Shown in pieces: positions 16,595 to 25,143 of a DNA stretch of 64,000 nucleotides. Source of the stretch: Porticoccus litoralis (GTDB lineage: Bacteria; Pseudomonadota; Gammaproteobacteria; Pseudomonadales; Porticoccaceae); the NCBI RefSeq assembly GCF_030676955.1, contig NZ_JAUUUU010000007.1:62001-126000 (forward strand), in the 5' to 3' direction. The notes below the pieces were generated by a model. It saw only the letters and a list, made by a program, of their open reading frames with translations. It did not search any database and had not been told where the DNA came from. Position 1 is the stretch's first letter. Each line of letters begins with the position of its first letter. The position numbers and the translations under genes were made by a program.

Positions 16595-17974
16595 TTATTC
16601 GATCACCTTGCCGCAGTTAAGCAGGCATTGTGGGTCAAGCAGCTTCTTCAACTGCTCCATCAGTTGGATTTCCACCTCACTGCGGCACAGGTGCAAGTAG
16701 GGCTTCTTTTCCAGCCCGATACCGTGCTCTCCCGATATTGATCCACCACGTTGCTGCAATGGGCCGTATACAGCCAATTCCACGGCTTTACGGCGTTCCG
16801 GCTGATCGTTGCCCAGTTGCACGGCTACATGCAGGTTCCCGTCCCCTAAGTGTCCCAGGGTGGCGATAAACAGGGAGCTGTCTATTTCACGGATATTTGC
16901 TTCCATTTCTTCCAGGTAATTTTCCATCTCACTCAAGGGCAGGCTGATGTCGAACAGGATTATCGGCTGGTAAGGTTGTAGGGAGGGAATGTTATCGCGC
17001 ACGGCCCACAGCCCCTGTTGCTGATGCTGGCTTTCCGCCAGTACCGCATCACAGATCAGTTCCTGCTCCATGGCTGTTTCCAGTGCTGCCAGAAATTGCT
17101 CACGGTCCTGCTGTGCGTCGATGCCGGTACTTTCAAGCAGTATGTAAAAGGGATAATCCACTGGCAGCGGCGGTGAAGTTTGTTGTTCACCTCCATAGGC
17201 TATGCGGTAATAGCTCTGCCACAGGGTTTCAAATGCCCCGAGTTTTCCCCCCAGGGCACTTTCCATATGATTCAACAATCTCGGCATTTTTGAGAACTGG
17301 TCTGTCGCTACCAGGGCCGTGGTGGCGACGGGAAGCCTGGACCTCAAGCGCAGTACCGCACGGGTGACAATCCCCAGCGTGCCCTCGCTGCCGATGAACA
17401 GATGTTTGAGATCATACCCTGCATTGTTTTTCAGCATCTGGTTCATACTGCTCAGTATGCGCCCGTCCGCCAGCACGACCTCAAGTCCTAATACTTGCTC
17501 GCGAGCCATCCCGTAACGAATAACCTGATTACCACCGGCATTGGTGGCAATGTTTCCACCAATCGTGGCGCTACCTCTGGCACCAAGGTCCAGCGCAAAG
17601 AATAGTCCCTCCGACTCGGCGCGTTCCTGAATGTGTTGCAATGGCACTCCGGACTGAACAGTCATGGTGCGGTTACTGTTATCCACCGATTCGATGACCG
17701 TCATCCGTTCCATCGATATCACCAGTTCATCACGACTGGTATCGCAGGCATGGGTCATATTGGTGCAACCGCCTTGAGTGACGACCTTTTGTCCCTCAGC
17801 GCTGCAGAGCCTCATAATATCGCTGACTTGCTGGGTAGTGGTTGGGCGCAAAATGACGCTAGCCAGACAATCATTATTTCCCCAGCCATCGGTGGTTCGC
17901 TGCTCAATACCCTCTGTCACGACTCCCTTGGGGCCAAGCAATTGATATAACTGTTGCAGTAAGTCGGGTGACAT
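16595..17974 (-). CDS. FAD-binding oxidase/dehydrogenase of the GlcD/2-hydroxyacid type
   Basis: A 459-residue flavoprotein of the vanillyl-alcohol oxidase superfamily. The N-terminal FAD_binding_4 domain carries GGCTNMTHAC and ATIGGNIATNAGGN, which contact FAD; the C-terminal domain has GHLGDGNLHVAV and SGEHGIGLEKKPYL, with the catalytic histidines. Relatives oxidise D-lactate, glycolate or D-2-hydroxyglutarate. The exact substrate is not readable. It follows the DHH gene on the same strand by 127 bp, so it may be separately transcribed. Confidence 0.88.
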   Translation of the reverse strand: MSPDLLQQLYQLLGPKGVVTEGIEQRTTDGWGNNDCLASVILRPTTTQQVSDIMRLCSAEGQKVVTQGGCTNMTHACDTSRDELVISMERMTVIESVDNSNRTMTVQSGVPLQHIQERAESEGLFFALDLGARGSATIGGNIATNAGGNQVIRYGMAREQVLGLEVVLADGRILSSMNQMLKNNAGYDLKHLFIGSEGTLGIVTRAVLRLRSRLPVATTALVATDQFSKMPRLLNHMESALGGKLGAFETLWQSYYRIAYGGEQQTSPPLPVDYPFYILLESTGIDAQQDREQFLAALETAMEQELICDAVLAESQHQQQGLWAVRDNIPSLQPYQPIILFDISLPLSEMENYLEEMEANIREIDSSLFIATLGHLGDGNLHVAVQLGNDQPERRKAVELAVYGPLQQRGGSISGEHGIGLEKKPYLHLCRSEVEIQLMEQLKKLLDPQCLLNCGKVIE

Positions 17975-18101
17975 ATCCTGATGCCTGTTACAGATGTGGT
18001 TTTTTATTGTTTTGGTCAGCCAGTATGGTGTACGCGGCTTGCCTTTGCAGCCTGTTAACAGTAGTCACTCTGTCAGAGTCAGGCAACCAGAAGTACAGGA
18101 T

Positions 18102-19067
18102 TTACACTTTCCCGTAGGAGGATTGGAGGGCGTCAATAAAGTCGGTGAGCTGGTCCGCGGGCAGGTCATTAATGCCGGCAGCAGCTTCCCGTCCACCACC
18201 GGTGGGGAAACGGCGGCAGAGGTCTGCTGCACCCGTGCGGTTGGTGAGGGGTGCCCTGACGCTGACCAGAAAATTGCCATTTGCTTTTTCTGTGAGTACC
18301 GCATGGGCGCGATCGGGGTTCAGATTGGCGAGGTCGTTACTGAATACGCCACTGACCCGGCGCGCCCAGGGTTGGTCCGGCAGGATAAATACCGCGCTGT
18401 GGGCGTCGGCTTTTTCCGGCTGAACAGACGCAGCGGCGGCCATATCCTGTTTGTAACCCTGCTCGAGACGGGAAAACGCATCGGGGTTTTCAGAAATAAA
18501 ACCCAGCGGATTTTTGTGGCTGCTTAACAGCTGAAACAGTTCTGCCGGATGAAAATGAAGGTCTTCCAGGGCGGACCCATAGCCGTTGTAATTGATATAG
18601 ATACCCAGGTGTTTTAACTGTTCAGTATCTGCGGCATTGAGTGACAGAGAGTTCGCCAGCGTTAAAGCACTTTTGTTGAGGTTGTCTCCAAAAGCACCGA
18701 CAACGGCCCAGTCCGCATGAGCACCTTTAAGGTGGCTGTTTACCAGCAAGCTAGTACAGATTTCAGGTGCTTCATTGATGAGCGTTGTCAGTTTGTCTGA
18801 GTCGGGGATTACACCAGGGTAGTGGTGGTCCACATAGAACACCTCGGCCCCTGCTTCTAGTATTTCCGCCAGTGGTTCGCGGTTTTTATCCAGAGAAACA
18901 TCCAGCACCGTCACGCAGTCACCGGCACCGGCAGTGACATTTTTGAGCAGGGCGATATCCCGCTTGACCCCTGTGACCAGCACACTGTCACAGGGGTTGG
19001 CCAGGCGCAGTTGGCTCAGCGCGCAGATGCCATCGGCATCGCCATTAAAAACGTCGATCACTGCCAT
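18102..19067 (-). CDS. DHH-family phosphoesterase
   Basis: A 321-residue cytoplasmic phosphoesterase with motif I FNGDADGICA (about 8-17), motif II VLDVS and motif III VDHHYPG (near residue 100). The C-terminal DHHA1-like domain has the GGGREAAAG motif that binds substrate. DHH enzymes include NrnA, which degrades nanoRNA and 3'-phosphoadenosine 5'-phosphate (pAp). It lies 19 bp downstream of sat and is co-directional with sat and cysC. Because PAPS use yields pAp, a role in pAp removal is a reasonable inference but not proven. Confidence 0.85.
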   Translation of the reverse strand: MAVIDVFNGDADGICALSQLRLANPCDSVLVTGVKRDIALLKNVTAGAGDCVTVLDVSLDKNREPLAEILEAGAEVFYVDHHYPGVIPDSDKLTTLINEAPEICTSLLVNSHLKGAHADWAVVGAFGDNLNKSALTLANSLSLNAADTEQLKHLGIYINYNGYGSALEDLHFHPAELFQLLSSHKNPLGFISENPDAFSRLEQGYKQDMAAAASVQPEKADAHSAVFILPDQPWARRVSGVFSNDLANLNPDRAHAVLTEKANGNFLVSVRAPLTNRTGAADLCRRFPTGGGREAAAGINDLPADQLTDFIDALQSSYGKV

Positions 19068-19086
19068 GTGTCTGCCAATTCGTGGT

Positions 19087-20277
19087 TTAAGCGTTTTCGG
19101 AACGGTAATAGTCCATCAGAATCTGAGCCACTTCAGGGCGGGAGAATTCTGGAGGAGGAGCAATTCCATCTCCAAGCATTTGCCGAACCTTGGTGCCGGA
19201 AAGAAGAATGAAATCGTCTTTTTCATGGTCTTCGGCCTCGTTCATCATCACCACGCGGCCCAGCTTTTTGGAAAAGGCGGTGTGATCGGCGCGGAAAATC
19301 TGAATATCCAGGGCATCAGCCGGTACTTTGTCATCGAAGATGGTCTGCGCGTCGAAGGCGCCGTAATAATCACCAACGCCAGCGTGATCACGGCCAACAA
19401 TCAGGTGGGTAGCACCCATATTCTGGCGGAATACGGCGTGTAGTACAGCCTCGCGAGGTCCGGCGTAGAGCATGTCGAAGCCATAACCGGTGACCATGAC
19501 AGTATTTTTTGGGAAATAGTGTTCAACCATGGTACGGATGCAGGCATCACGGACGGGGGCTGGAATATCGCCTTTCTTCAGCTTGCCGAGCAGCATGTGC
19601 ACTACGACGCCGTCGGCATCGAGGCGCTCCATGGCCATGCGACAGAGTTCTTCGTGGGCGCGGTGCATCGGGTTGCGGGTCTGGAAGGCAACCACTTTTT
19701 CCCAGCCACGCTCGCTGATTTCATTGCGAATTTCCACTGCGGTGCGGAAGGTATCAGGAAAATCATTCTGGAAATAACTGAAGCTTAACACCTGGATATC
19801 ACCTGAGATCAGGTTGTTGCCCAGCCCGCTGAATGTGGCCACACCGGGGTGCTCAGGGTCCAGTGTGCCAAAAATTTGCTGAGCCATGGACTGGATCTGC
19901 TCGTCACTGACGGTTTCGATGGCGGCAATATCCATAATGGCCATCACCGGGTTGCCCTCGGTATTGGGGTCGCGAAGGGCAATGCGCGATGCACCCTGAA
20001 TAGTGCTGATATCATCGGTCAGGTTGATCACTGGTACCGGCCAGAACAGACCATCTGTGGTGTGCAGGGTTTCTGCCACACTGAGCGCATCTGCCAGGTT
20101 CATGTAGCCGCGGAGGGGGTTAAAGTAACCTGCACCGAGCATCACTGCGTTGGCTGCAGCCGCTGAATTAATCAACAGAGAAGGAAGGCCTTCTGCCTCT
20201 TTCAAGAGTTGGTGGTGTTTTTCTGTGTCGTAGACAAAAAGCGGGTTCAATGTGTCTGAGCCGTGTGGCTTGATCAC
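19087..20277 (-). CDS. sat: ATP sulfurylase (sulfate adenylyltransferase), Sat type
   Basis: Makes adenosine 5'-phosphosulfate from ATP and sulfate. It is the single-chain Sat form (396 residues), with an N-terminal PUA-like domain and a catalytic domain showing FQTRNPMHRAHEEL and VGRDHAGVGDYYG, both nucleotide-binding motifs. The GTG at 20277 is chosen: AGGAGA precedes it by about 7 bases and the product then starts VIKPHGSDTLNPL, the family N-terminus. The TTG at 20304 lacks such a site. It is in an operon with upstream cysC and downstream DHH phosphoesterase. Confidence 0.94.
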   Translation of the reverse strand: MIKPHGSDTLNPLFVYDTEKHHQLLKEAEGLPSLLINSAAAANAVMLGAGYFNPLRGYMNLADALSVAETLHTTDGLFWPVPVINLTDDISTIQGASRIALRDPNTEGNPVMAIMDIAAIETVSDEQIQSMAQQIFGTLDPEHPGVATFSGLGNNLISGDIQVLSFSYFQNDFPDTFRTAVEIRNEISERGWEKVVAFQTRNPMHRAHEELCRMAMERLDADGVVVHMLLGKLKKGDIPAPVRDACIRTMVEHYFPKNTVMVTGYGFDMLYAGPREAVLHAVFRQNMGATHLIVGRDHAGVGDYYGAFDAQTIFDDKVPADALDIQIFRADHTAFSKKLGRVVMMNEAEDHEKDDFILLSGTKVRQMLGDGIAPPPEFSRPEVAQILMDYYRSENA

Positions 20278-20336
20278 GATGGAGTCTCCTGTGATGTAAT
20301 GCAATCGAGAGTGTTTGGGCCGATAGCCGGGGCAGT

Positions 20337-20957
20337 TTAGTCTACTGCCAGCAGTTTGCGGGTTTTCAGGAATTCGATAATGGTGTCGACTTCCTGTTCC
20401 AGGGTCATTTCGGCTGTGCGCAAATGAATTTCGGGATTTTCCGGAGCTTCGTAGGGGTCGTCAATACCCGTGAAGTTTTTAATCTCACCGGCCCGGGCTT
20501 TTTTATAGAGTCCTTTCGGGTCGCGTTTTTCAGCTTCGGCCAAAGAGCAGTCTACAAAGACTTCAATAAAATCAAAGCCGGCATCTTCGTGGAGCTTACG
20601 GACCTGGTCCCGGTCGGCCCGGTAAGGGCTGATAAAACTCGACAGGGAAATGATGCCTGAATCGGCGAACAGTTTCGCCACTTCACCAATACGCCGGATA
20701 TTTTCCGTGCGGTCTTCGGCGCTGAACCCCAGGTTTTTGTTGATGCCCAGGCGGATGTTATCGCCGTCCAGGCGGTAGGCCAGTTTGCCGTGCTCGAAAA
20801 GCGTGTTTTCCAGTGCAACGGACACCGTGCTTTTGCCACTGCCGGACAGACCGGTAAACCAGAGAGTCGCGCCTTTCTGACCCATGAGGCGGTTGCGGTC
20901 TTCACGTGTGACTTCTCCGTGGTGCCAATGAACATTTGTAGCGATTTGCTGGGTCAT
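20337..20957 (-). CDS. cysC: Adenylylsulfate kinase (APS kinase)
   Basis: A 206-residue kinase phosphorylating APS to PAPS. The P-loop GLSGSGKST lies near residue 36, followed by the RLDGDNIRLGINKNLGF APS-binding region and FIEVFVDCSLAEAEKRDPKGLYKKAR. The lid sequence FTGIDDPYEAPENPE is typical. It is first in the cysC-sat-DHH unit. No PAPS reductase is nearby; a PAPS-type sulfotransferase gene occurs far away in this window at 55466. Confidence 0.95.
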   Translation of the reverse strand: MTQQIATNVHWHHGEVTREDRNRLMGQKGATLWFTGLSGSGKSTVSVALENTLFEHGKLAYRLDGDNIRLGINKNLGFSAEDRTENIRRIGEVAKLFADSGIISLSSFISPYRADRDQVRKLHEDAGFDFIEVFVDCSLAEAEKRDPKGLYKKARAGEIKNFTGIDDPYEAPENPEIHLRTAEMTLEQEVDTIIEFLKTRKLLAVD

Positions 20958-20979
20958 CTGTCAGTCCTTTTGTCGTGGT

Positions 20980-21600
20980 TTATAGATGTTGTTCTATCCT
21001 GGGTGGCAAGGAACCCTGGAGCGTTAGCTCCAGGCACCGTGCGCCAATGTCTTCAATATCGAGACGGGTGTCACGCAGTAACATGACACCCCAGTAATTG
21101 CAGAGCCCTATCAATGAGCGGGCACTGAAACGACAGTCGAGCTGGGGGTTCAGGGAGCCATCTTTAACCCCTGCACTGAACAATTGTTCCAGAAGCTCAC
21201 GGTACCTTGACCCCAGAGTCTTGAGCTGTTCGCGCCGGGTATCCGCCAGATATAGTCGTTGTTCATTGTGAACTTTCATGGCCTCATGGTGCGTTCGATA
21301 GCTCGCCAGGTGGGACTGGATCGCTTTGCCAAGTTTGTTGGTAATTGAACCCGGCTGTGTCGCCAGTACCTCCATGCGAGATAGGTAATCCCGCAGTGCA
21401 AACAGACAAACCTCTTCCAGCGCTGCTTCCTTGCTGTCGAAGTAGTAGTAGAGACTTCCCTGCTGGATACCCATTTCGTTGGCAATATCCTGCGTCGTGG
21501 CACCATGAAACCCTTTTTTGGCAAACACCGAGGCAGCAGCAGCTATCGCGCGTTGATGCTGTTGTTGATAGCGGGTTGATGTGGCACGGCTTGTCGTCAT
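20980..21600 (-). CDS. TetR/AcrR-family regulator
   Basis: A 206-residue repressor. The N-terminal HTH (about residues 12-58) reads through FAKKGFHGATTQDIANEMGIQQGSLYYYFDSKEAAL; the C-terminal ligand domain (from about 80) is diverged. The start codon is 12 bases from the first of two operator palindromes at 21613-21647, pointing to autorepression. It sits 22 bp upstream of cysC on the same strand, so it may share a transcript with the sulfate genes. The inducer is unknown. Confidence 0.88.
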   Translation of the reverse strand: MTTSRATSTRYQQQHQRAIAAAASVFAKKGFHGATTQDIANEMGIQQGSLYYYFDSKEAALEEVCLFALRDYLSRMEVLATQPGSITNKLGKAIQSHLASYRTHHEAMKVHNEQRLYLADTRREQLKTLGSRYRELLEQLFSAGVKDGSLNPQLDCRFSARSLIGLCNYWGVMLLRDTRLDIEDIGARCLELTLQGSLPPRIEQHL

Positions 21601-21612
21601 TCGTTAATTCAA

Positions 21613-21632
21613 ATTCTATAAGGCTATAGAAT
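21613..21632. promoter_or_regulatory. TetR operator, proximal copy
   Basis: ATTCTATA-AGGC-TATAGAAT is a perfect inverted repeat with a 4-bp centre directly upstream of the TetR gene. It shares the TCTATA/TATAGA half-sites with the adjoining copy. Confidence 0.68.
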
Positions 21633-21647
21633 CTATAAGTGTATAGA
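21632..21647. promoter_or_regulatory. TetR operator, distal copy
   Basis: TCTATA-AGTG-TATAGA abuts the proximal copy, sharing one base. Centre spacing is about 17 bp. Tandem operators of this kind allow cooperative binding of two dimers. Confidence 0.62.
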
Positions 21648-21728
21648 AAAATACCAGGAGGTACAGTGAGATTTTGCGACAGGGTTTGGAATTCAGAAAC
21701 TTTCTGACCCATTCAGGGCCTTATGTCA

Positions 21729-21830
21729 GCTCAGGGCTGTTTGCTCGCTCAAGGCTGTTTGTCCGCTCAGGGCTGTTTGTCCGCTCAGGGCTGTTTGCTC
21801 GCTCAGGGCTGTTTGTCCGCTCAGGGCTGT
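21729..21830. repeat. 18-bp tandem repeat, about 5.7 copies
   Basis: The unit GCTCAGGGCTGTTTGTCC is repeated head to tail. Variants are TTTGCTC for TTTGTCC in units 1 and 4, and one AAGG for AGGG in unit 2. The array ends in GCTCAGGGCTGT at 21830, just past the 3' end of the minus-strand transglutaminase gene at 21838. Being a multiple of three it reads as an open repeat in several frames, but no start or homology supports a protein. Confidence 0.9.
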
Positions 21831-21837
21831 CTTGGGT

Positions 21838-22725
21838 TTATGCTTTTTCAGAGACGGGCAAGACATCCACAGACTGTTTGCTGGTGTGTTCGCCATGGGT
21901 ACGCATCACCCCTTTGATAGGTGCTATATCGGAGTAATCGCGTCCGCGGGCGATCACGACATGATCGCTGCTCGCCATCATGTCATTGGTTGGGTCAAAC
22001 TCAACCCAGCCCATGTTGCTGCCACACCAGGCCCTTACCCAGGCATGCATGGCATCGGCACCTTCAAGACGCTCTTTGCCTTCCGGGGGGATAGTGCGCA
22101 GAAAACCGCTGACGTAACCCGCAGGTATGCCTATGCCGCGTAGGCAGGCAATCATCACGTGTGAAAAATCCTGGCATACGCCATGACGATTCTGGAATGC
22201 CTCGAGCATGGGTGTTTCCACGGTAGTGGCCTCAGGATCATAGCGCATGTCTTTGTAGAGAGCCTTACCGATGATCTTGATCGCATCGAGGACGCTGACA
22301 TCATTGGCCAGCAACTCTTTGGCATATTTGGTGGTTAAGGCTTCTATGGGCACTCTCAGGGATGGTCCCAGAAAATGGTGGGGTGACCAGGGGCCCACAT
22401 CCTGATACGCCCCAATTTCCTTGTTCAGCTCCGAAAGGCGAGGGGACATATTCAGGTAGGCGATGCTGTCCATGCGTTCGATGCGAGCCTGGACGGAAAA
22501 GGTGATCTCCCGGTGCAGGTCGAGAAATGCCAGTTCCACATTGTTATTACCAAAAAAATCCACCCGATTGATCCATTCATCCGGTTTTGGACGCACGGTC
22601 AACGTGCCGGCTACCAGTCGCTGTTCGCCGGGCAGGTCGGCGGGAACCAGTCGAACGATATGGCGGCTGGCATTGGCGTCGTTGTCGTACTTGTAGGTGA
22701 TTTTCAGGCTGATGTCGTAGAGCAT
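21838..22725 (-). CDS. Transglutaminase-like cysteine protease-fold protein
   Basis: A 295-residue protein with an N-terminal Bact_transglu_N domain (LYDISLKITYKYDNDANASRH) and a transglutaminase core. The Cys-His-Asp triad lies in GVCQDFSHVM, DAMHAWVRAW and VEFDPTND. The start is placed at 22725 because the family begins MLYDIxLKIxY; upstream codons in frame overlap the preceding gene. It is the third gene of an operon with the ATP-grasp/alpha-E fusion and a larger transglutaminase/DUF2126 protein. Activity (peptidase or amidase) is unproven. Confidence 0.9.
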   Translation of the reverse strand: MLYDISLKITYKYDNDANASRHIVRLVPADLPGEQRLVAGTLTVRPKPDEWINRVDFFGNNNVELAFLDLHREITFSVQARIERMDSIAYLNMSPRLSELNKEIGAYQDVGPWSPHHFLGPSLRVPIEALTTKYAKELLANDVSVLDAIKIIGKALYKDMRYDPEATTVETPMLEAFQNRHGVCQDFSHVMIACLRGIGIPAGYVSGFLRTIPPEGKERLEGADAMHAWVRAWCGSNMGWVEFDPTNDMMASSDHVVIARGRDYSDIAPIKGVMRTHGEHTSKQSVDVLPVSEKA

Positions 22726-22735
22726 TCCTATTGCC

Positions 22736-25141
22736 TTAACGCAGGTATGACGCACTGAGGTGATCAGACAGGCTCGCAATCTCACCCCCCAGATCATACA
22801 GAGCCGAACTGCTCAGGGTTTCCGGAGTATGCAGTTCCAGGCTGGTATGGGTCTGCAGCATGGTGCGCTGCAAGGGATTTAATTGCCTATTCTGGTCACT
22901 GTTGGGTAGAAAGTTGATATGGCTGGACATATCGTTGAGTTGATAAATGATGGCTCTGGGGTTCAGTGGGTCCAGGGCCAGCAGGTCGATGACGGTTTCG
23001 CGGTTGGTGGCAACGGCGTAACGGCGGCGGTGGGTCATAGCACTGTCTGCCACTTCAATGGCCATGTCCAGGCAGCCATCGGGTGCATGTTCATGGGTGA
23101 AGGACGACAGCATGTTGGTCAGTGAGAGGGCTCTTTCGAGACCTCGACCAATGCTGAGGAAGCGCCAGCTAGTGAACCGGTACATGTTTTCGTGGATCAG
23201 GCCGGAGAACCCTGACAGTTTGCGCAGCAGTATGCTCATGGCCCTTGCCATATCATCGCCCGGGGTCACAGTCTGGGTCATATTGCGGACAGTTTTCACC
23301 AGGTCATGCAGTGCCAGCCAGCCATCCACGGAGAAACGGTCCCGGACCTGGCCTGCAGCATAATTGGCAGATGCCAGGGTGTTAACCACGCTGGTGGGCA
23401 GCCCTTCTTCGACATCAGTGTCCATCTCTTCCAGGAACTCAGCCAGGTGCTCCAGCAGGGGGGTCAATTCAGTGCCGGACTCAGCCAGACGAATATGATA
23501 GGCCCGCAACAGACGAATGGTGTGTTCGGCGCGTTCCACATAGCGACCGAGCCAGAAGAGGTTGTCAGCGGCTCGACTGGGCAGTACGCCGGGTTGTTGG
23601 CGGGTAAAAGGCCCAGTAGAGGAGCCAAGCATGGTTTCCGTTGGCACCGACTCCTTACTCATTACCCAGACGTCGGCGACTGAACCGCCTCTCTGCAACG
23701 CCAGGGCCGCAGAGTGACTGGATGGCCCAATGCGGGCGAAGCCCCCGGGCATCACCTGCCAGCCGTCCGGGGTTCGCACCAGGAAAACCCTCAGGTTCAT
23801 TGGCCTTGGCACCAGCCGGTCGCCATCAAAGGCGGGGGTGGTGGAGAGTGTGACGGCTTCCTGGCCAACCAAATGCTGTGCACCATCATCAATCCATGAG
23901 TCAATGGTTTGTTTGATGTCGCGATTGAATGTTCCGGCTACAGCGGACACATCGTCTAGGTCAAACGGCGGACGGGTGGCATAGGCACTGCCAATGGTCA
24001 TTCGCTGAGCATTTTCCTTAACGTAATTCCGTTCCTTGGCTTGCCCGCACCACCAGGTGGCGATATTCGGCAGCATCAGTGGTTGCCCGGTAAGGGCTCT
24101 ACAGATACGGGGCAGGAAGGCGAGCAGGGCGCGGGTTTCCAGCACGCCGGAACCCAGGGCATTGACCATGGTGACATTTCCGGAGCGTACGGCCCCCAGC
24201 AGGCCCGCAGTTCCCAGCCTGGAACTTTCATCGAGCTCAAGGGGGTCGGCCCAGTTGGCATCGAGGCGGCGCCAGAGCACGCTGACCGGACGAAGCCCGG
24301 CGACAGTGCGGACCATCAACTGACCATTGCGCACGGTCAGGTCTTCACCTTCCAACAGCATAAAGCCGAGGTAGCGGGCAATGTAGGCGTGCTCGAAGTA
24401 GGTGTCGTTCATCGGCCCAGGTGTCAGGATACCTACACGGCTACCCTCATCCTCTCGGAGCCCCATCAGGGCATCGCGGAAAGCGCGAAAGAACCCTGCC
24501 AGTCTGAAAACTTTTGCCCGTGCATAATGGTCTGCATATACCCGGGTGGTGGCGATACGGTTTTCCAGTGCAAAGCCAGCACCGGACGGGGCTTGGGTAC
24601 GGTCGCCGATGACCCACCACTCTCCGTTGGGGCCACGCCCGATATCAAACGCTACAAAATGCAGGAAATGACCAGATGCCGGTTTGACACCAACCAGGGG
24701 GCGCAGCCATTCGGGGTTGTTGGCGACCAGGGCGGCGGGTAGGTGACCGTTGGCCACCAGCTTGTTTTCGCCGTAGATATCGGCCACTACCTGCTCGAGT
24801 AGTTCGGCTCTTTGAATCAGCCCGCCGCTAATGTGCTTCCATTCTTCTTCGTCGATCAGCACCGGCATGTGACTCAGGGGCCAGTCTCTCTCGGCGGCAT
24901 CTTTAGTGCCGTACTGACGATAGAAAACCCCGGCATCGGCCAGGTATTGATCTCCGCGGGACTTACGCAAGGCAATTTCTTCTGGCGTCATCCGTGCCAC
25001 TGCGTCGATCAAGCTGCTCCAGACAGGACGAATGGCTCCGTCTGGGCCAATCAGCTCGTCGGGCACGTCCTTCATGGCCCGGTAGCCGGCGAGTAAGCTG
25101 GCTACCGGATCATTCGTGGCTCTTTTGCCTTGTTGCGACAT
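22736..25141 (-). CDS. Circularly permuted ATP-grasp fused to an alpha-E domain
   Basis: An 801-residue two-part protein. Residues about 70-470 form a circularly permuted ATP-grasp (CP_ATPgrasp, DUF404/407), with GPNGEWWVIGDRTQAPSGAG and ARYLGFMLLEGEDLTVRNG. Residues about 500-800 form the helical alpha-E domain (DUF403), beginning near PSRAADNLFWLGRYVERAEHT. In many genomes these are two adjacent genes; here they are one chain. Comparative genomics links the pair with transglutaminases and predicts peptide-bond ligation, but no product is known. Gap to the 1117-residue gene is 2 bp and to the 295-residue gene 10 bp. Confidence 0.92.
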   Translation of the reverse strand: MSQQGKRATNDPVASLLAGYRAMKDVPDELIGPDGAIRPVWSSLIDAVARMTPEEIALRKSRGDQYLADAGVFYRQYGTKDAAERDWPLSHMPVLIDEEEWKHISGGLIQRAELLEQVVADIYGENKLVANGHLPAALVANNPEWLRPLVGVKPASGHFLHFVAFDIGRGPNGEWWVIGDRTQAPSGAGFALENRIATTRVYADHYARAKVFRLAGFFRAFRDALMGLREDEGSRVGILTPGPMNDTYFEHAYIARYLGFMLLEGEDLTVRNGQLMVRTVAGLRPVSVLWRRLDANWADPLELDESSRLGTAGLLGAVRSGNVTMVNALGSGVLETRALLAFLPRICRALTGQPLMLPNIATWWCGQAKERNYVKENAQRMTIGSAYATRPPFDLDDVSAVAGTFNRDIKQTIDSWIDDGAQHLVGQEAVTLSTTPAFDGDRLVPRPMNLRVFLVRTPDGWQVMPGGFARIGPSSHSAALALQRGGSVADVWVMSKESVPTETMLGSSTGPFTRQQPGVLPSRAADNLFWLGRYVERAEHTIRLLRAYHIRLAESGTELTPLLEHLAEFLEEMDTDVEEGLPTSVVNTLASANYAAGQVRDRFSVDGWLALHDLVKTVRNMTQTVTPGDDMARAMSILLRKLSGFSGLIHENMYRFTSWRFLSIGRGLERALSLTNMLSSFTHEHAPDGCLDMAIEVADSAMTHRRRYAVATNRETVIDLLALDPLNPRAIIYQLNDMSSHINFLPNSDQNRQLNPLQRTMLQTHTSLELHTPETLSSSALYDLGGEIASLSDHLSASYLR

Positions 25142-25143
25142 TT

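Noticed and set aside
21729..21830. CRISPR array
   Set aside because: The repeats are adjacent with no spacers, and no cas genes are present.
21674..21937. Repeat-containing plus-strand protein (LFARSGLFVRSG type)
   Set aside because: The peptide repeat is just the 18-bp DNA repeat read in frame; it overlaps the transglutaminase gene and has no supporting start.
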